A stretch of 64,000 nucleotides of DNA from JAOTWJ01 sp036398175 (GCA_036398175.1 DASWHL010000037.1:94552-158551); one strand, 5' to 3'; positions 47,569 to 57,043 are shown, numbered from the stretch's first letter. Program-made: numbers and translations. The notes: generated by a model from the sequence alone, not told the origin.

Positions 47569-47999
47569 CCGTGGACTTCGCGGTCGCCTGCGACTACGCG
47601 ATCATTGACCAGCATGGGAAGCTGTCGGTGCTGGGGATCTTCCAGCATATCTGGGCATCCCACTTCCCCACCGTGCACCCGCGTCTCCATCTGGTGGTCC
47701 GGCTCCGCGGGCGCCGCACCGAGGTCGGCGAACACCGGCTCCGCATCCGGCTGCTCGACGAGCAGGACGCCGAGGTCCTGGCCGGCGACGGCACGGTGAC
47801 GTTCAACGAGCCGCCGGCCGGCGTGACCGAGCTCGAGGCGGGAGCCGTGCTGGCGTTCGACGTGCCGTTCCAGCAGCCGGGTCGCTACCGCTTCGAGATC
47901 ACCGTCAACGGCGCAGCGCAGGCGGTAGTCCCCATCGGCGTCTCGCAGGCGCCCCAGGGCGGGCCCGTGGCTCCGTCGTCCCAGCGACCCCTGCACTAG
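47565..47999 (+). CDS. DUF6941-like protein
   Basis: 144 residues. CDYAIIDQHGKLSVLGIFQ followed by a beta-sandwich pattern (LHLVVRLRGRRTEVGEHRL, RYRFEITVNG) and a conserved-looking tail. I believe this is the DUF6941 family, with an opening such as CDYA..DQ.GKLSV.GIF, but the match is from memory. Its function is unknown. It is coupled to the 62-residue gene upstream and precedes the glycosyltransferase by nine bases. Confidence 0.7.
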   Translation: MTVDFAVACDYAIIDQHGKLSVLGIFQHIWASHFPTVHPRLHLVVRLRGRRTEVGEHRLRIRLLDEQDAEVLAGDGTVTFNEPPAGVTELEAGAVLAFDVPFQQPGRYRFEITVNGAAQAVVPIGVSQAPQGGPVAPSSQRPLH

Positions 48000-48008
48000 C
48001 CGATCCGC

Positions 48009-49688
48009 GTGGCGTGGCGACGGCCGGCCCTGGTGGCCGGCGTACTGGCTCTGGCCGGGCTCACCTGGAATCTCGGCGGCTACGCGCTGCTCGAGCCGGA
48101 CGAAGGCCGGAACGCCGAGGTCATGCGCGAGATGGCCGGCGGCGGCTCGTGGTGGCTGCCGCGCCTCAACGGCCTGCCCTACGTGGACAAGCCGTTCGTC
48201 CACTTCGCGGCGGGGGCCGCCGCCGTGCGCGCCTTCGGTGCGAACGAGACGGCGGCGCGCCTGCCGTCGCTGCTGTTCACGCTGGGGACGCTGCTCGTGG
48301 TCGGCGGCTTCGCGCGCCGGACGATCGGCGCCGACGCGGGATGGCACGCCGCGGTGGTCACGGCCGCCACCCCGTTCACCCTCGCGTACGCGCGGACCGT
48401 GATCTTCGACGCCACGCTCACCTTTTTCGTCACGGCGGCGCTCGCGGCGTTCTACCTGGCGGTGGACGCGGCGGAGCGCGGCGGGCCCGCCGGGCGCTGG
48501 AGCCTCTGGGGATGGGCCGCGGTGGCGCTGGGCGTGCTGACCAAGGGACCCGTGGCGCTCGCGGTCCCGGTGCTGGTGGCCCTGCCCTACGCGGCCTGGC
48601 GCCGCCGGCTGGGCAGCGTGCTCGATCCGCGCGGGCTGCTGGTCCTGCTGGCGCTCGTCCTGCCGTGGCTGTTCGCGATGACCGCGGTCGTCCCGGATTT
48701 TCTCCGCTACGTGCTGTTCGTCGAGACCGCCCAGCGCATGGGGACCGACGTGCTGGGCCGCACCGAGCCGTGGTGGTATTTCCTGCCCGTGCTGATCGGC
48801 GCGGCGCTGCCGTGGAGCCTGCTGCTGCCGGCAGCCCTGCCGGACGCCGTGCGTGCCCTGCGTGAGCGCCGCCTCGATCCGCGGGTGGTGTTTGCCGTCC
48901 TCTGGATGGTGCTGCCGCTGCTGCTCTTCTCGCTCTCCCGCTCGAAACGGCCGCAGTACGTGCTGCCGCTGCTCCCCCCCATGGCGCTGCTCGTGGCGCT
49001 GTGGTGGCGCACGCGGCCGGACCGGCTGGCCGGCGCGCGCGTGGCCGGCGCGGCGGTGGCGCTGCTCGGCCTTGGGCTCGTGGCCCTCGCTCCCGTCGTG
49101 CCGGGCTGGTTCGATACCCGGACGGCCGTGAGTGACGCCATCGCACCGACGGCGCTCCGGCTCGGGGTGGTCGCGGCCGTGGGGGGCGCGGCGGCGGTGG
49201 TCGCGGCGGCACGGGGCGCCTGGGCCCTCCCGGCGCTGGTGCTGCCCGTGGCGGCCATCCCATTCGTGTCCACGACCCTCATGGACGCCATCGGCGAGGA
49301 TCGGTCCAGCCGGGCGGTCGCGCTGGCCGTGCGTCCCTTCCTCACGGCGGAGACCGAAGTCGTGGCGATCGGGACGTACCCGCTATCGCTCCCGTTCTAC
49401 CTGGGTCGCACGCTCGTGCTCGTGACCACGGATGGGCGCGAGCTGACCAGCAACTACATCGTGCGCCGGCACGAGCGCCTGCGGCGGCTGCCGGGCTCGA
49501 CGCTGCGGCCGCCGGACTGGTGGGCGGGCGCGCTCGCCGCGTGCGACCGGCCGCGCGTGTTCGTCGTACCGACGGCGGCGACCGACACGCGCGAGCGGCT
49601 GGCCGGAAGCCTGGCGGTGCTGGGCGTCACGCGGAAGTTCGCGATGTACGGGCCGTGCGGCGGCGGCCTGCTCGCCCGGGGTCCCTGA
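48009..49688 (+). CDS. Membrane glycosyltransferase, GT39/ArnT-like
   Basis: 559 residues with about eleven membrane helices. The early loop LLEPDEGRNAEVMREM carries the Asp31-Glu32 pair that is catalytic in ArnT and protein O-mannosyltransferases (GT-C fold), and ANETAARLPSLLF follows as in that family. It uses a polyprenyl-phosphate sugar donor to modify lipid A, a lipid-linked glycan or a protein. A C-terminal soluble domain (about 440-559) is present. Start GTG 48009. It is followed at once by asnB. Confidence 0.88.
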   Translation: MAWRRPALVAGVLALAGLTWNLGGYALLEPDEGRNAEVMREMAGGGSWWLPRLNGLPYVDKPFVHFAAGAAAVRAFGANETAARLPSLLFTLGTLLVVGGFARRTIGADAGWHAAVVTAATPFTLAYARTVIFDATLTFFVTAALAAFYLAVDAAERGGPAGRWSLWGWAAVALGVLTKGPVALAVPVLVALPYAAWRRRLGSVLDPRGLLVLLALVLPWLFAMTAVVPDFLRYVLFVETAQRMGTDVLGRTEPWWYFLPVLIGAALPWSLLLPAALPDAVRALRERRLDPRVVFAVLWMVLPLLLFSLSRSKRPQYVLPLLPPMALLVALWWRTRPDRLAGARVAGAAVALLGLGLVALAPVVPGWFDTRTAVSDAIAPTALRLGVVAAVGGAAAVVAAARGAWALPALVLPVAAIPFVSTTLMDAIGEDRSSRAVALAVRPFLTAETEVVAIGTYPLSLPFYLGRTLVLVTTDGRELTSNYIVRRHERLRRLPGSTLRPPDWWAGALAACDRPRVFVVPTAATDTRERLAGSLAVLGVTRKFAMYGPCGGGLLARGP

Positions 49689-49689
49689 C

Positions 49690-51519
49690 GTGTGCGGCAT
49701 CTACGGGATGGTGGCGCGACGGGGCACCGCGCTCAGCTGCCCGGCCGCCGCGGACGCGATGGCGCGCGCCCTGCGCCACCGCGGCCCCGACGGGCACGGG
49801 CGCCGGACGTGGGAGGACGCGCTGCTGGGCGTCACGCGTCTCCGGGTCGTGGATCTCGATCCCCGCGCGGACCAGCCGTTCACGGATCCGACGGGGCAGG
49901 TGACCCTCGCCTGCAACGGCGAGATCTACAACGCACCGGCGCTACGGCGCCGCTATGCCGACTTTCCCTATCGCACGGGGTCGGACGTCGAGGTCGTACT
50001 GCCGCTGTTCCTCGACCGGGGCGCGGACGGCCTGGCCGAGTTGGACGGAATGTTCGCGCTGGCGGTGCTCGACCGCCGGGCGGGGCGGCTCGTCCTGGCG
50101 CGCGACCGCGCGGGCGAAAAGCCGCTGTTCACGGCCACCGTGGGTGGCGAGTGCTGGTTCGCGTCCGAGCTGTGCGCGCTGCTCGACACGGGCGTGGTGA
50201 ACCGCGCGCTGGACGTGGGGGCGCTGCGTGCGTTTCTGCGGCACGGCTACGTGGGCGAGCCGCGGACGCCGTTCGCCGCCATCCGGAAGGTGCCGGCGGG
50301 GACCATCGTCACCGTGGACGACCACGGCGCCGAGGTGCGGCGCTACTGGGACGCCGACGCGTCGCCGGCCGAGCCCCCGGCACCCCTCGCGACGCTGCTG
50401 CACGACGCCGTGGCGCGCCAGGTGCGGGCCGACGTTCCCGTGGGCGTGTTCACGAGCGGCGGGCTCGACTCGTCGCTGCTCGCCGCGCTCGCGGCCGAGG
50501 TGGTGGGGCCCGGGCGGATCCGGACGTTCGCCGTGGGATTCCCCGACCGCTCCTACGACGAGCGCCGGTTCGCGGAGCGGTTCGCGCGGGTGCTGGGAGT
50601 GCCGTACGAGGCCGCCGTGGTCCACGACGACCAGGTGCCCGAGGCGCTCGACGCGCTGGCGGCCACTGGCGAGCCGGTCGGCGATCCGGCGGCGGTGCCG
50701 ACGCTGGTGCTGGCGCGCGTGGCCAGGGCCTCGGTCACCGTCGTGCTGAGTGGGGAGGGCGCGGACGAGCTGTTCGGGGGCTACCCGACGTACGTGGGGC
50801 ACCGGCTGGCCCCGTACTGGGTACGCCTCCCGGCGTCCGTGCGCGCCGGCGCGCGGCGCGCGATCGGGGCGCTGCCCGCATCCGGCCGCCGGGTGCCGCT
50901 GCCGTTTCTGCTCGGCCGGTTTGCCGCGGCGGCAAACCAGCCGTGGCCCGAGCGCCACCTCTCCTGGTTCACCAACGGCCTCCCCGAGGAGACGATCGGC
51001 GCGGCCGCCTGGGCCGAGCCGGCCCCCGGGGGGCGGTTCGGGGAGGACCCGGTGTCCGGCGCGCTGCGGCTCGACTACGCCGGACCGCTCCGGGAGCGCC
51101 TCCTTGTGAAGATGGATCGGGCAACCATGCGGGCGTCGCTCGAGGCCCGGGCGCCGTTTCTCGACCCGGCCGTGACGCGCGCGGCTCGGGCGGCGGGGAG
51201 CGAGCACGTCCGCGGCCTCCACGGCAAGCGGCTCCTGCGGGAGGTGGCCCGCCCGATCCTGCCGCGGTTTATTCTCCGGAGGGGGAAGCGGGGTCTCTCG
51301 GTCCCCCTCTACCGCTGGCTCAATGGCCCCCTGGCCGCGGCCGCCGATCGGCTGCCGGCCTGTGGAAGACTGGCGGCGACCGGTCTGGTGGATCCCGGGC
51401 GGGTGGCCTCCCTGCTCGCCGCCCACCGGGCGGGACGCGCCGACCACGGACGTGCCCTCTGGACGCTGCTCGTGGTCCAGCACTGGTTGTCGTACTGGAA
51501 TCTGGAGATCGAACCATGA
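49690..51519 (+). CDS. asnB: Asparagine synthase (glutamine-hydrolysing)
   Basis: 609 residues. The N-terminal glutaminase starts at the required Cys2 (MCGIYGM) with RHRGPDG; the synthetase domain has the ATP loop SGGLDSS near residues 256-262 and GEGADELFGGY. It ends with the usual MDRATMRASLEARAPFLD and KRGLSVPLYRWL. Members of the AsnB group also act in polysaccharide and secondary-metabolite clusters; here it is beside a GT39-type transferase, so that role is possible. The GTG at 49690 gives the Cys2 start. The stop overlaps the HD gene. Confidence 0.93.
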   Translation: MCGIYGMVARRGTALSCPAAADAMARALRHRGPDGHGRRTWEDALLGVTRLRVVDLDPRADQPFTDPTGQVTLACNGEIYNAPALRRRYADFPYRTGSDVEVVLPLFLDRGADGLAELDGMFALAVLDRRAGRLVLARDRAGEKPLFTATVGGECWFASELCALLDTGVVNRALDVGALRAFLRHGYVGEPRTPFAAIRKVPAGTIVTVDDHGAEVRRYWDADASPAEPPAPLATLLHDAVARQVRADVPVGVFTSGGLDSSLLAALAAEVVGPGRIRTFAVGFPDRSYDERRFAERFARVLGVPYEAAVVHDDQVPEALDALAATGEPVGDPAAVPTLVLARVARASVTVVLSGEGADELFGGYPTYVGHRLAPYWVRLPASVRAGARRAIGALPASGRRVPLPFLLGRFAAAANQPWPERHLSWFTNGLPEETIGAAAWAEPAPGGRFGEDPVSGALRLDYAGPLRERLLVKMDRATMRASLEARAPFLDPAVTRAARAAGSEHVRGLHGKRLLREVARPILPRFILRRGKRGLSVPLYRWLNGPLAAAADRLPACGRLAATGLVDPGRVASLLAAHRAGRADHGRALWTLLVVQHWLSYWNLEIEP

Positions 51520-52091
51520 CGCGGGACGAAGCGCTGGCCCTGATGCACGAGCACACGGCGTCGGATGCGCTGCGCAAGCACATGTACGCCGTGGACGCGG
51601 CGATGCGGGCGTACGCCCGCAAGTTCGGCGAGGACGAGACCGCGTGGGGTATCGTGGGTCTGCTCCACGACTTCGACTACGAGCGCTTCCCGAACGACGC
51701 GCATTCGCCCACCAAGGAGCATCCGTCGTGGGGCGTGCGCCTGCTGAAGGAGCGCGGCCTCGACGACGCGAGCTGTCAGGCCATTCTCGGGCATGCTCCG
51801 TATACCGGCGTTCCGCGCGACTCGCTCCTCGCGAAGACCCTGTTCGCGGTGGACGAACTGTGCGGCTTCCTGGTGGCGTGCGCCCTCGTGCGACCCTCCC
51901 GGAGCTTCGCCGACCTCGAGGTCAGGAGCGTCCGGAAGAAGCTCAAGGACAAGGCGTTTGCGCGGGGCGTGAGCCGGCCGGACATTGCGCAGGGCACCGA
52001 GGAGCTGGGTGTGCCGCTCGACGACCACATTGCCTTCCTGCTCGAGTCGCTCCGACCCGAGGAAGCCCGCCTGGGGCTTGGCACCGGCTGA
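51516..52091 (+). CDS. HD-domain hydrolase
   Basis: 191 residues. The HD phosphohydrolase signature is split as KHMYAVDAAMRAYARKFG and GLLHDFDYERFP; the later region carries HAPYTGVPRD and TLFAVDELCGFLVA. Metal-dependent phosphohydrolase, substrate not known. The start is the ATG at 51516, overlapping the asnB stop. Families like this sometimes cleave nucleotides or polyphosphate. It is the last gene before the ECF operon. Confidence 0.8.
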   Translation: MTRDEALALMHEHTASDALRKHMYAVDAAMRAYARKFGEDETAWGIVGLLHDFDYERFPNDAHSPTKEHPSWGVRLLKERGLDDASCQAILGHAPYTGVPRDSLLAKTLFAVDELCGFLVACALVRPSRSFADLEVRSVRKKLKDKAFARGVSRPDIAQGTEELGVPLDDHIAFLLESLRPEEARLGLGTG

Positions 52092-52113
52092 CCCCCGACC
52101 CAAGTGTGATATG

Positions 52114-52140
52114 GGTAACACCCCTTCCGCCTGGACTGTC
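52114..52140 (+). promoter_or_regulatory. Possible ECF-type promoter ahead of the sigma gene
   Basis: GGTAAC (52114-52119) followed 18 bases later by GTC (52138-52140), loosely like the AAC...GTC pattern of self-regulated ECF promoters. The spacer is slightly long and the match is short, so this is only a candidate. The gap 52092-52166 carries no other recognisable element. Confidence 0.3.
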
Positions 52141-52166
52141 CTTCCCGGCGAGAGACTCAACGGTCC

Positions 52167-52742
52167 GTGACCCCGATGCGTAACGATAGGGTGTCGGAAG
52201 GCGAGATCGCCGCGCTGGCGCACGCCGGAGACGCGGAGGCGTTCGGAGAGCTGGTGGCCCGGTACGCGGCTCAGGCCCGGCGACTCGCCCGCACGATCCT
52301 GCTCGATCCGGATGATGCGGACGACGCCGCCCAGGATGGGTTCCTGGCGGCCTGGCGGCACCTGGGACGGTACGATCCGGGCCGCCCGTTCGGGCCCTGG
52401 CTGCTGCGGATCGTGGCCAATGCCGCGGCGGACCGGCGGCGGCGGCGGCGGGTGCGCCAGACGGAAGAACTGTCGCCGGCCGCGGCCACCCGGAGCCCGG
52501 GACCGGCGGCCGACGCGGATCGGAGCGCGCTCAGGGGCGCCTTTGCGGCGGCCCTCCGCGAACTCCCGGAACGGCAACGAACCGCCATCGTGCTGTTCGA
52601 CGTGGAGGGATACAGCCACGCCGAGATCGCGGCGGTCCTGCGGGTGCCCGAGGGAACGGTGCGGTCCGACGTGTTTCACGCGCGACGGGCGCTGCGGGAG
52701 CCGCTCGCGGCGTGGCGAGGATGGAAGGAGAACGAGGGATGA
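52167..52742 (+). CDS. ECF-type RNA polymerase sigma factor
   Basis: 191 residues. Region 2 includes AFGELVARYAAQARRLARTIL and DAAQDGFLAAW; region 4 has ELPERQRTAIVLFDVEGYSHAEIAAVL and EGTVRSDVFHARRALRE, a clear helix-turn-helix. It directs RNA polymerase to a stress or metal regulon. The start is GTG 52167 or ATG 52176. The stop overlaps the next gene, which codes for a small membrane protein, the usual place of an anti-sigma factor. Confidence 0.92.
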   Translation: MTPMRNDRVSEGEIAALAHAGDAEAFGELVARYAAQARRLARTILLDPDDADDAAQDGFLAAWRHLGRYDPGRPFGPWLLRIVANAAADRRRRRRVRQTEELSPAAATRSPGPAADADRSALRGAFAAALRELPERQRTAIVLFDVEGYSHAEIAAVLRVPEGTVRSDVFHARRALREPLAAWRGWKENEG

Positions 52743-53089
52743 CCGAGCATTCGCCGTTTGACCACACGCCGGACCCGGTGCTGGCCGAGGCCCTGCGCCA
52801 GGCGTTCCCGGTGGGGGACGAGGCGGGGTTCGTGCGCCACGTGCTCGAGCGGATCCGCGCGGTCGAGCCGTGGTGGCAGATCCTCGGCGATTGGGCCCGC
52901 CCGGGCGTCGCGGCCGCCATGATCCTGACCGCGGTCGGCGGGTTCCTGCTCGGACGGCTGGTCGGGCCGGAGCGTGCCGGCCTGGCGGCGGGCGAGCCGG
53001 GGCCGGGGATCGGACTGGAAGTGACGGTCTTGCTCACCGAAGGCGGGCCACCCGACGTCGAGACGATTCTCGGCGACGGTTCACAATAG
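52739..53089 (+). CDS. Short single-TM protein, probable anti-sigma factor
   Basis: 116 residues. An N-terminal cytoplasmic part of about 58 residues (DEAGFVRHVLERIR), one membrane segment (PGVAAAMILTAVGGFLLGRL) and a short periplasmic tail. There is no zinc-binding HxxxCxxC motif, so it is not a ZAS-type anti-sigma factor; size and layout are like CnrY. It is coupled to the sigma gene by an ATGA overlap. Anti-sigma function is inferred from position. Confidence 0.7.
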   Translation: MTEHSPFDHTPDPVLAEALRQAFPVGDEAGFVRHVLERIRAVEPWWQILGDWARPGVAAAMILTAVGGFLLGRLVGPERAGLAAGEPGPGIGLEVTVLLTEGGPPDVETILGDGSQ

Positions 53090-53105
53090 CGGCAGGGATC
53101 TGCTC

Positions 53106-53516
53106 ATGATGTTGCACCGCTCGAAGCTCTACGCCGCCGGCCTGCTGGTGGTCACGTTCGCCGCGGGGGTCGCGGTCGGGACGGGCGTGTCCGCCGCGGC
53201 GAACGACCGTCCACGGCACGAGAACGGCCCCGAGCGCCGCGCCCGGCAGAGCTACGCCGACCGGCTTGGACGGGAGCTGCAGCTCACGCCCGTGCAGCGG
53301 GACAGCGTGGCACGGATCGTGGCGGGCTACCAGGACTCGATGACCGCCATCTGGCAGGCCCTGCAACCCCGCACCGACTCGATCCGTACGGCCATTCGCC
53401 GGAACATCGCCAATCTGCTCGACTCCGCTCAGCAGGAGCGGTACCGGTCCTATATCCACCGCACCGACTCGGCGCGGGCGGCACGGGAAGCGAGGGAGCG
53501 TCATGGCTCGCGGTAG
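53106..53516 (+). CDS. Periplasmic Spy/CpxP/CnrX-like protein
   Basis: 136 residues. One N-terminal membrane anchor or signal (AAGLLVVTFAAGVAVGTG) followed by a long charged helical part, with RQSYADRLGRELQLTPVQRDSV and QQERYRSYIHRTDSARAAREA. The LTPVQ...I motif and the helical, Arg-rich shape match the Spy/CpxP/ZraP superfamily, which includes the metal sensor CnrX. It probably senses a periplasmic stress or metal and signals to the anti-sigma/sigma pair upstream. Its 3' end overlaps tolC by 14 bases. Confidence 0.78.
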   Translation: MMLHRSKLYAAGLLVVTFAAGVAVGTGVSAAANDRPRHENGPERRARQSYADRLGRELQLTPVQRDSVARIVAGYQDSMTAIWQALQPRTDSIRTAIRRNIANLLDSAQQERYRSYIHRTDSARAAREARERHGSR

Positions 53517-54786
53517 GTGGTTTTTGGTGTGGGCCGTGGCCCTGTTGGGGATTCCGCGTTCGCTCGTGGGACAGACGCCCACGGTCACGCTGGAGGATGC
53601 CATCACGCTGGGGCTGCGGGTGCAGCCGGCGGTCGTGCAGGCGCGGGGCGCCCTGCGGTCCGCGGGCGCGAGCAATCGCGAAGTCCTCGGCTCATGGCTC
53701 CCGCGCGTGAACGCCAACGGCTCGTGGGCGCGCAACCAGACCACGACCCGGGTCAACACCGAGGGCATCGAGTTCTCGAGTCCGGCCAACAACTACAGCG
53801 CGGGCTGGAATGCGTCCATTGACATCTTCGACGGGTTTCGCCGGTTCGCGCAGAACCGCGCGGCCGACGCGGACTACGAAAGCGCGGACGCCAACCTCAC
53901 GAATCAGCAGTTCCAGGTGACGCTCCAGGTCAAGCAGGCGTTCTTCAACGCGCTGGCCGCCGACGAGCTGGTGCGCGTGTCGGACACGCGGATCCGCCGG
54001 GCGGAGGAGCAGCTCAAGGTCGCGAAGGAGAAACTCACGGCCGGGAGCGCCACGCGATCCGACACGCTGCGGAGCGCCGTCGAGTTGGGGAACGCGCGGC
54101 TCCAGTATCTGAACGCCCAGACCTCGCAGGCGTCCACGCGCGCGGCGCTGTCGCGGCTGATCGGGTACGACGGCCCGGTGCAGCCCGTCGGCGACTCCGC
54201 GCTGTACCTGCTGCCGCCGCTCGACACCGCCGCCCTCCGGGGCGAACTCCTGCGGTCCGCGCCGGCCATCATCGCGGCCGAGGCCAACGCCAAGGCGGCG
54301 GCGGCGTCCGTCGCCGTGGCCCGGGCCACGTATTTCCCCACGTTGACCGGGTCGTTCTCCCAGAACTGGTCCGGCACGGACGTCGGCGCCCTCGACGATG
54401 CCTGGAGCGCGCGCCTGTCGCTGAACTGGAGCCTCTTCAACGGGTTCACCCGGGAGGCCAACCTCACGCGCAGCGCGGTGAGTCGCGAGTCCGCGGAAGC
54501 CCAGGCCGACGACGCCCGGCGCCAGGCATCGGCGCAACTCACGCAGCAACTCGCGGTTCTGGAGTCCTCGCGGGCGCAGATCGCCATTGCGGAAGCCACG
54601 CTGGCCGCCTCCCAGGAAGACCTTCGCGTGGTGCAGGAACGGTACCGCCTGGGGGCCGCCACGATCGTGGATGTGCTCACGTCGCAGGTGACGCTGGATC
54701 AGGCGGAGGTGGATTCCATCCGCGCCCGGCTCGATTTCCTCGTGGCCCGGGCCCAGCTCGAGGCGCTGCTCGGGAGGACGCTATGA
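53503..54786 (+). CDS. TolC-family outer-membrane efflux protein
   Basis: 427 residues with a signal peptide (ending RSLVGQ). Two long coiled-coil halves and duplicated OEP repeats: TLEDAITLGLRVQPAVVQA, NQQFQVTLQVKQAFFNALAA, then ASVAVARATYFPTLTGSFSQ and the second helical region SSRAQIAIAEATLAASQEDL and ERYRLGAATIVDVLTSQVTL. It is the outer-membrane duct of the export system encoded downstream. The ATG of the ATPase gene overlaps its stop. Confidence 0.92.
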   Translation: MARGRWFLVWAVALLGIPRSLVGQTPTVTLEDAITLGLRVQPAVVQARGALRSAGASNREVLGSWLPRVNANGSWARNQTTTRVNTEGIEFSSPANNYSAGWNASIDIFDGFRRFAQNRAADADYESADANLTNQQFQVTLQVKQAFFNALAADELVRVSDTRIRRAEEQLKVAKEKLTAGSATRSDTLRSAVELGNARLQYLNAQTSQASTRAALSRLIGYDGPVQPVGDSALYLLPPLDTAALRGELLRSAPAIIAAEANAKAAAASVAVARATYFPTLTGSFSQNWSGTDVGALDDAWSARLSLNWSLFNGFTREANLTRSAVSRESAEAQADDARRQASAQLTQQLAVLESSRAQIAIAEATLAASQEDLRVVQERYRLGAATIVDVLTSQVTLDQAEVDSIRARLDFLVARAQLEALLGRTL

Positions 54787-55523
54787 CCACCGCGCACATG
54801 GATTTCAGCACGGGCGACGCCCCGCTCCCCGACATCATCATCCTGACCCACAAGCTGTCGCGGGATTACCAGCTGGGCTCGGAGACGGTGAAGGCCCTGC
54901 GCGGCGTGAACCTCCAGATCAAGCGCAACGAGTTCACGGCCATCATGGGCCCGTCCGGGTCGGGCAAGTCCACCCTGATGAACCTGATCGGCTGCCTCGA
55001 TACGCCCACGGCGGGCGAATACTGGCTCAACGGCCAGAAGGTGAGCGAGTTGGACGACGACAGCCTGGCGCGCATTCGCAACAAGGAGATCGGGTTCGTC
55101 TTCCAGACGTTCAACCTGCTGCCGCGGGCCAGCGCATTGCACAACACCGAGCTGCCGCTCATCTACGCGGGCATCCCGGCGCGGGAGCGGAAAGAACGCG
55201 CAGCCGGGGCACTGGAGCGAGTAGGCCTCGGCGACCGGATGCACCACCGTCCCAACGAGCTGTCGGGCGGCCAGCGGCAGCGCGTCGCCATCGCCCGCGC
55301 GCTCGTGAACGAGCCGAGCATCGTCCTCGCGGACGAGCCCACCGGGAACCTCGACAGCGCCACGAGTTCGGAGATCATGGCCGTGTTCGACCAGCTCCAT
55401 GGCGCCGGGCAGACCATTGTCCTCATCACCCATGAACGCGACATCGCGGCTCACGCCCACCGCGCCATCCACCTGATGGACGGGCAGGTCGAGCTGGATG
55501 AGATCACGAGAAAGACGGCCTGA
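54783..55523 (+). CDS. ABC transporter ATP-binding protein, MacB/LolD-like
   Basis: 246 residues. Walker A GPSGSGKST (56-64), signature LSGGQRQR (about 159-166), Walker B IVLADEPTGNLD, and the switch His in ITHERD. The class is the MacB/LolD exporter group. It is encoded separately from its permease. Start ATG 54783 overlaps the tolC stop; the adaptor gene follows after five bases. Confidence 0.94.
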   Translation: MTTAHMDFSTGDAPLPDIIILTHKLSRDYQLGSETVKALRGVNLQIKRNEFTAIMGPSGSGKSTLMNLIGCLDTPTAGEYWLNGQKVSELDDDSLARIRNKEIGFVFQTFNLLPRASALHNTELPLIYAGIPARERKERAAGALERVGLGDRMHHRPNELSGGQRQRVAIARALVNEPSIVLADEPTGNLDSATSSEIMAVFDQLHGAGQTIVLITHERDIAAHAHRAIHLMDGQVELDEITRKTA

Positions 55524-55528
55524 CCATC

Positions 55529-57043
55529 ATGACCGCACCCCCCCGTTTCCCCTCCCCCGCCTTCGCCCTCGCGGCCGCTCTGGCCGCCTGGGGGTGTGAG
55601 GAGGAGGTACCGCCGCCGGTGTATCAGCTGGTGCCGGTCGTCACGCGCGACATCGTGGTGTCCGCGAGCGCCGCCGGCGCGGTCGAGCCGATCACGACGG
55701 TCGAAGTGAAGTCCAAGGCGTCGGGCGAGATCATCCAGGTCCTGGTCGAAACGGGCGACGCGGTGACCCCCGGGAGGCGGTTGATCCAGGTGGATCAGCG
55801 CGTCCCGCAGAACGCGCTGGTGCAGGCCGAGGCCGACCTCGAGGTGGCTCAGGCCGAGCTGACGAACTCCCAGTCGCAGCTGCGGCGGTCGGAAGAGCTG
55901 TTCAAGACGCAGTCCATCACCGAGCAGGAGTACGACAACGCCCGCCTGGCGGCGGCCAACGCCCGTGCGCGTCAGGTGCGCGCCGAGCGGTCGCTCGAGG
56001 ATGCGAAGATCGCCTGGGAAGACACCGACGTGCGCGCGCCGATTGCCGGCGTGGTGATCGAGCGCAACGTCGAGGTGGGGACGGTCATCTCGTCCGCCAC
56101 GAGCAACGTGGGCGGTGGAACGGTCCTGCTGCGCATGGCGAACCTGGACACGGTTCAGGTCCGGGCCATGGTGGACGAGACGGACATCGGCAAGATCCAG
56201 CCCGGCATGGCGGTCTCGATCCTGGTGGACGCGTACCCCAACCGGCCGTTCGACGGCCAGGTGCTGAAGATCGAGCCGCAGGCCATCACGCAGCAGAACG
56301 TGACGATGTTCCCGGTGCTGGTCCGCATCGCGAACCGCCAGGGGCTGCTCAAGCCCGGGATGAACGCGGAAGTGGAGATGCACGTGGGGCGGCGGGAGAA
56401 CGTGCTGGCGGTGCCCAACGCCGCGCTCCGCACCACGCGGGACGTGGCGTCCGCGGCGGGCGTGCTGGGCCTGGACCAGGAGACCGTGGATCGGCAGCTC
56501 GCGGAGGCCCGCGAGGCGGGCGGCGGGCAGGCCTCCCTCGGCGGGACGACGGCCGTGGACTCGCCGCCGTCCAACGTCTACCGCACGCGGGACGGGCGCG
56601 AGATCACGTTGCCCGACGGCATCACGGCGCCGCAGGTGGATGCCCTGTTCGCCAGGATGCGGAGCGGGGGCGGACCCGGCGGGCTGTCCGCCGCGGAGCA
56701 GGCCGTGTTTCAGCGGATCCGGAGCGCCGTGGGGGGCGGCGCCGGCGGCGGCCAGCGATCGTCCGCGGCGAGCGGCGCGTTCGGCGGCGACTACATCGTG
56801 TTCGTGATGCGCAACGGGACACCCACCGCGGTACCGATCCGCACCGGCCTCACGGATCTCGACTATTCCGAGGTCACCCAGGGCCTCACGGCGGACGACA
56901 CGGTGCTCATCCTGCCCAGTGCCAGCCTCGTACGGGCCCAGCAGGCGATGCGCGACCGGATGAACCGGATGGGCGGCGCGGTCCCCGGCATGACGCGCTC
57001 CTCCACGACCGCCACCCCGGGTCCGGGCCGCGGGGGCCGCTGA
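55529..57043 (+). CDS. MacA-like periplasmic adaptor with an unusual insert
   Basis: 504 residues. A lipoprotein-like leader (ALAAWGCEEE, Cys23) anchors it. Barrel-sandwich and coiled-coil parts: KASGEIIQVLVETGDAVTPG, then QAELTNSQSQLRRSEELFK and VRAPIAGVVIERNVEVGTV. The adaptor links the inner-membrane pump to TolC. Residues about 305-418 form a Gly/Ser/Ala-rich insert between NVLAVPNAALR and DYIVFVMRNGTPTAVPI, absent from classic MacA. The permease begins on the same TGATG. Confidence 0.88.
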   Translation: MTAPPRFPSPAFALAAALAAWGCEEEVPPPVYQLVPVVTRDIVVSASAAGAVEPITTVEVKSKASGEIIQVLVETGDAVTPGRRLIQVDQRVPQNALVQAEADLEVAQAELTNSQSQLRRSEELFKTQSITEQEYDNARLAAANARARQVRAERSLEDAKIAWEDTDVRAPIAGVVIERNVEVGTVISSATSNVGGGTVLLRMANLDTVQVRAMVDETDIGKIQPGMAVSILVDAYPNRPFDGQVLKIEPQAITQQNVTMFPVLVRIANRQGLLKPGMNAEVEMHVGRRENVLAVPNAALRTTRDVASAAGVLGLDQETVDRQLAEAREAGGGQASLGGTTAVDSPPSNVYRTRDGREITLPDGITAPQVDALFARMRSGGGPGGLSAAEQAVFQRIRSAVGGGAGGGQRSSAASGAFGGDYIVFVMRNGTPTAVPIRTGLTDLDYSEVTQGLTADDTVLILPSASLVRAQQAMRDRMNRMGGAVPGMTRSSTTATPGPGRGGR

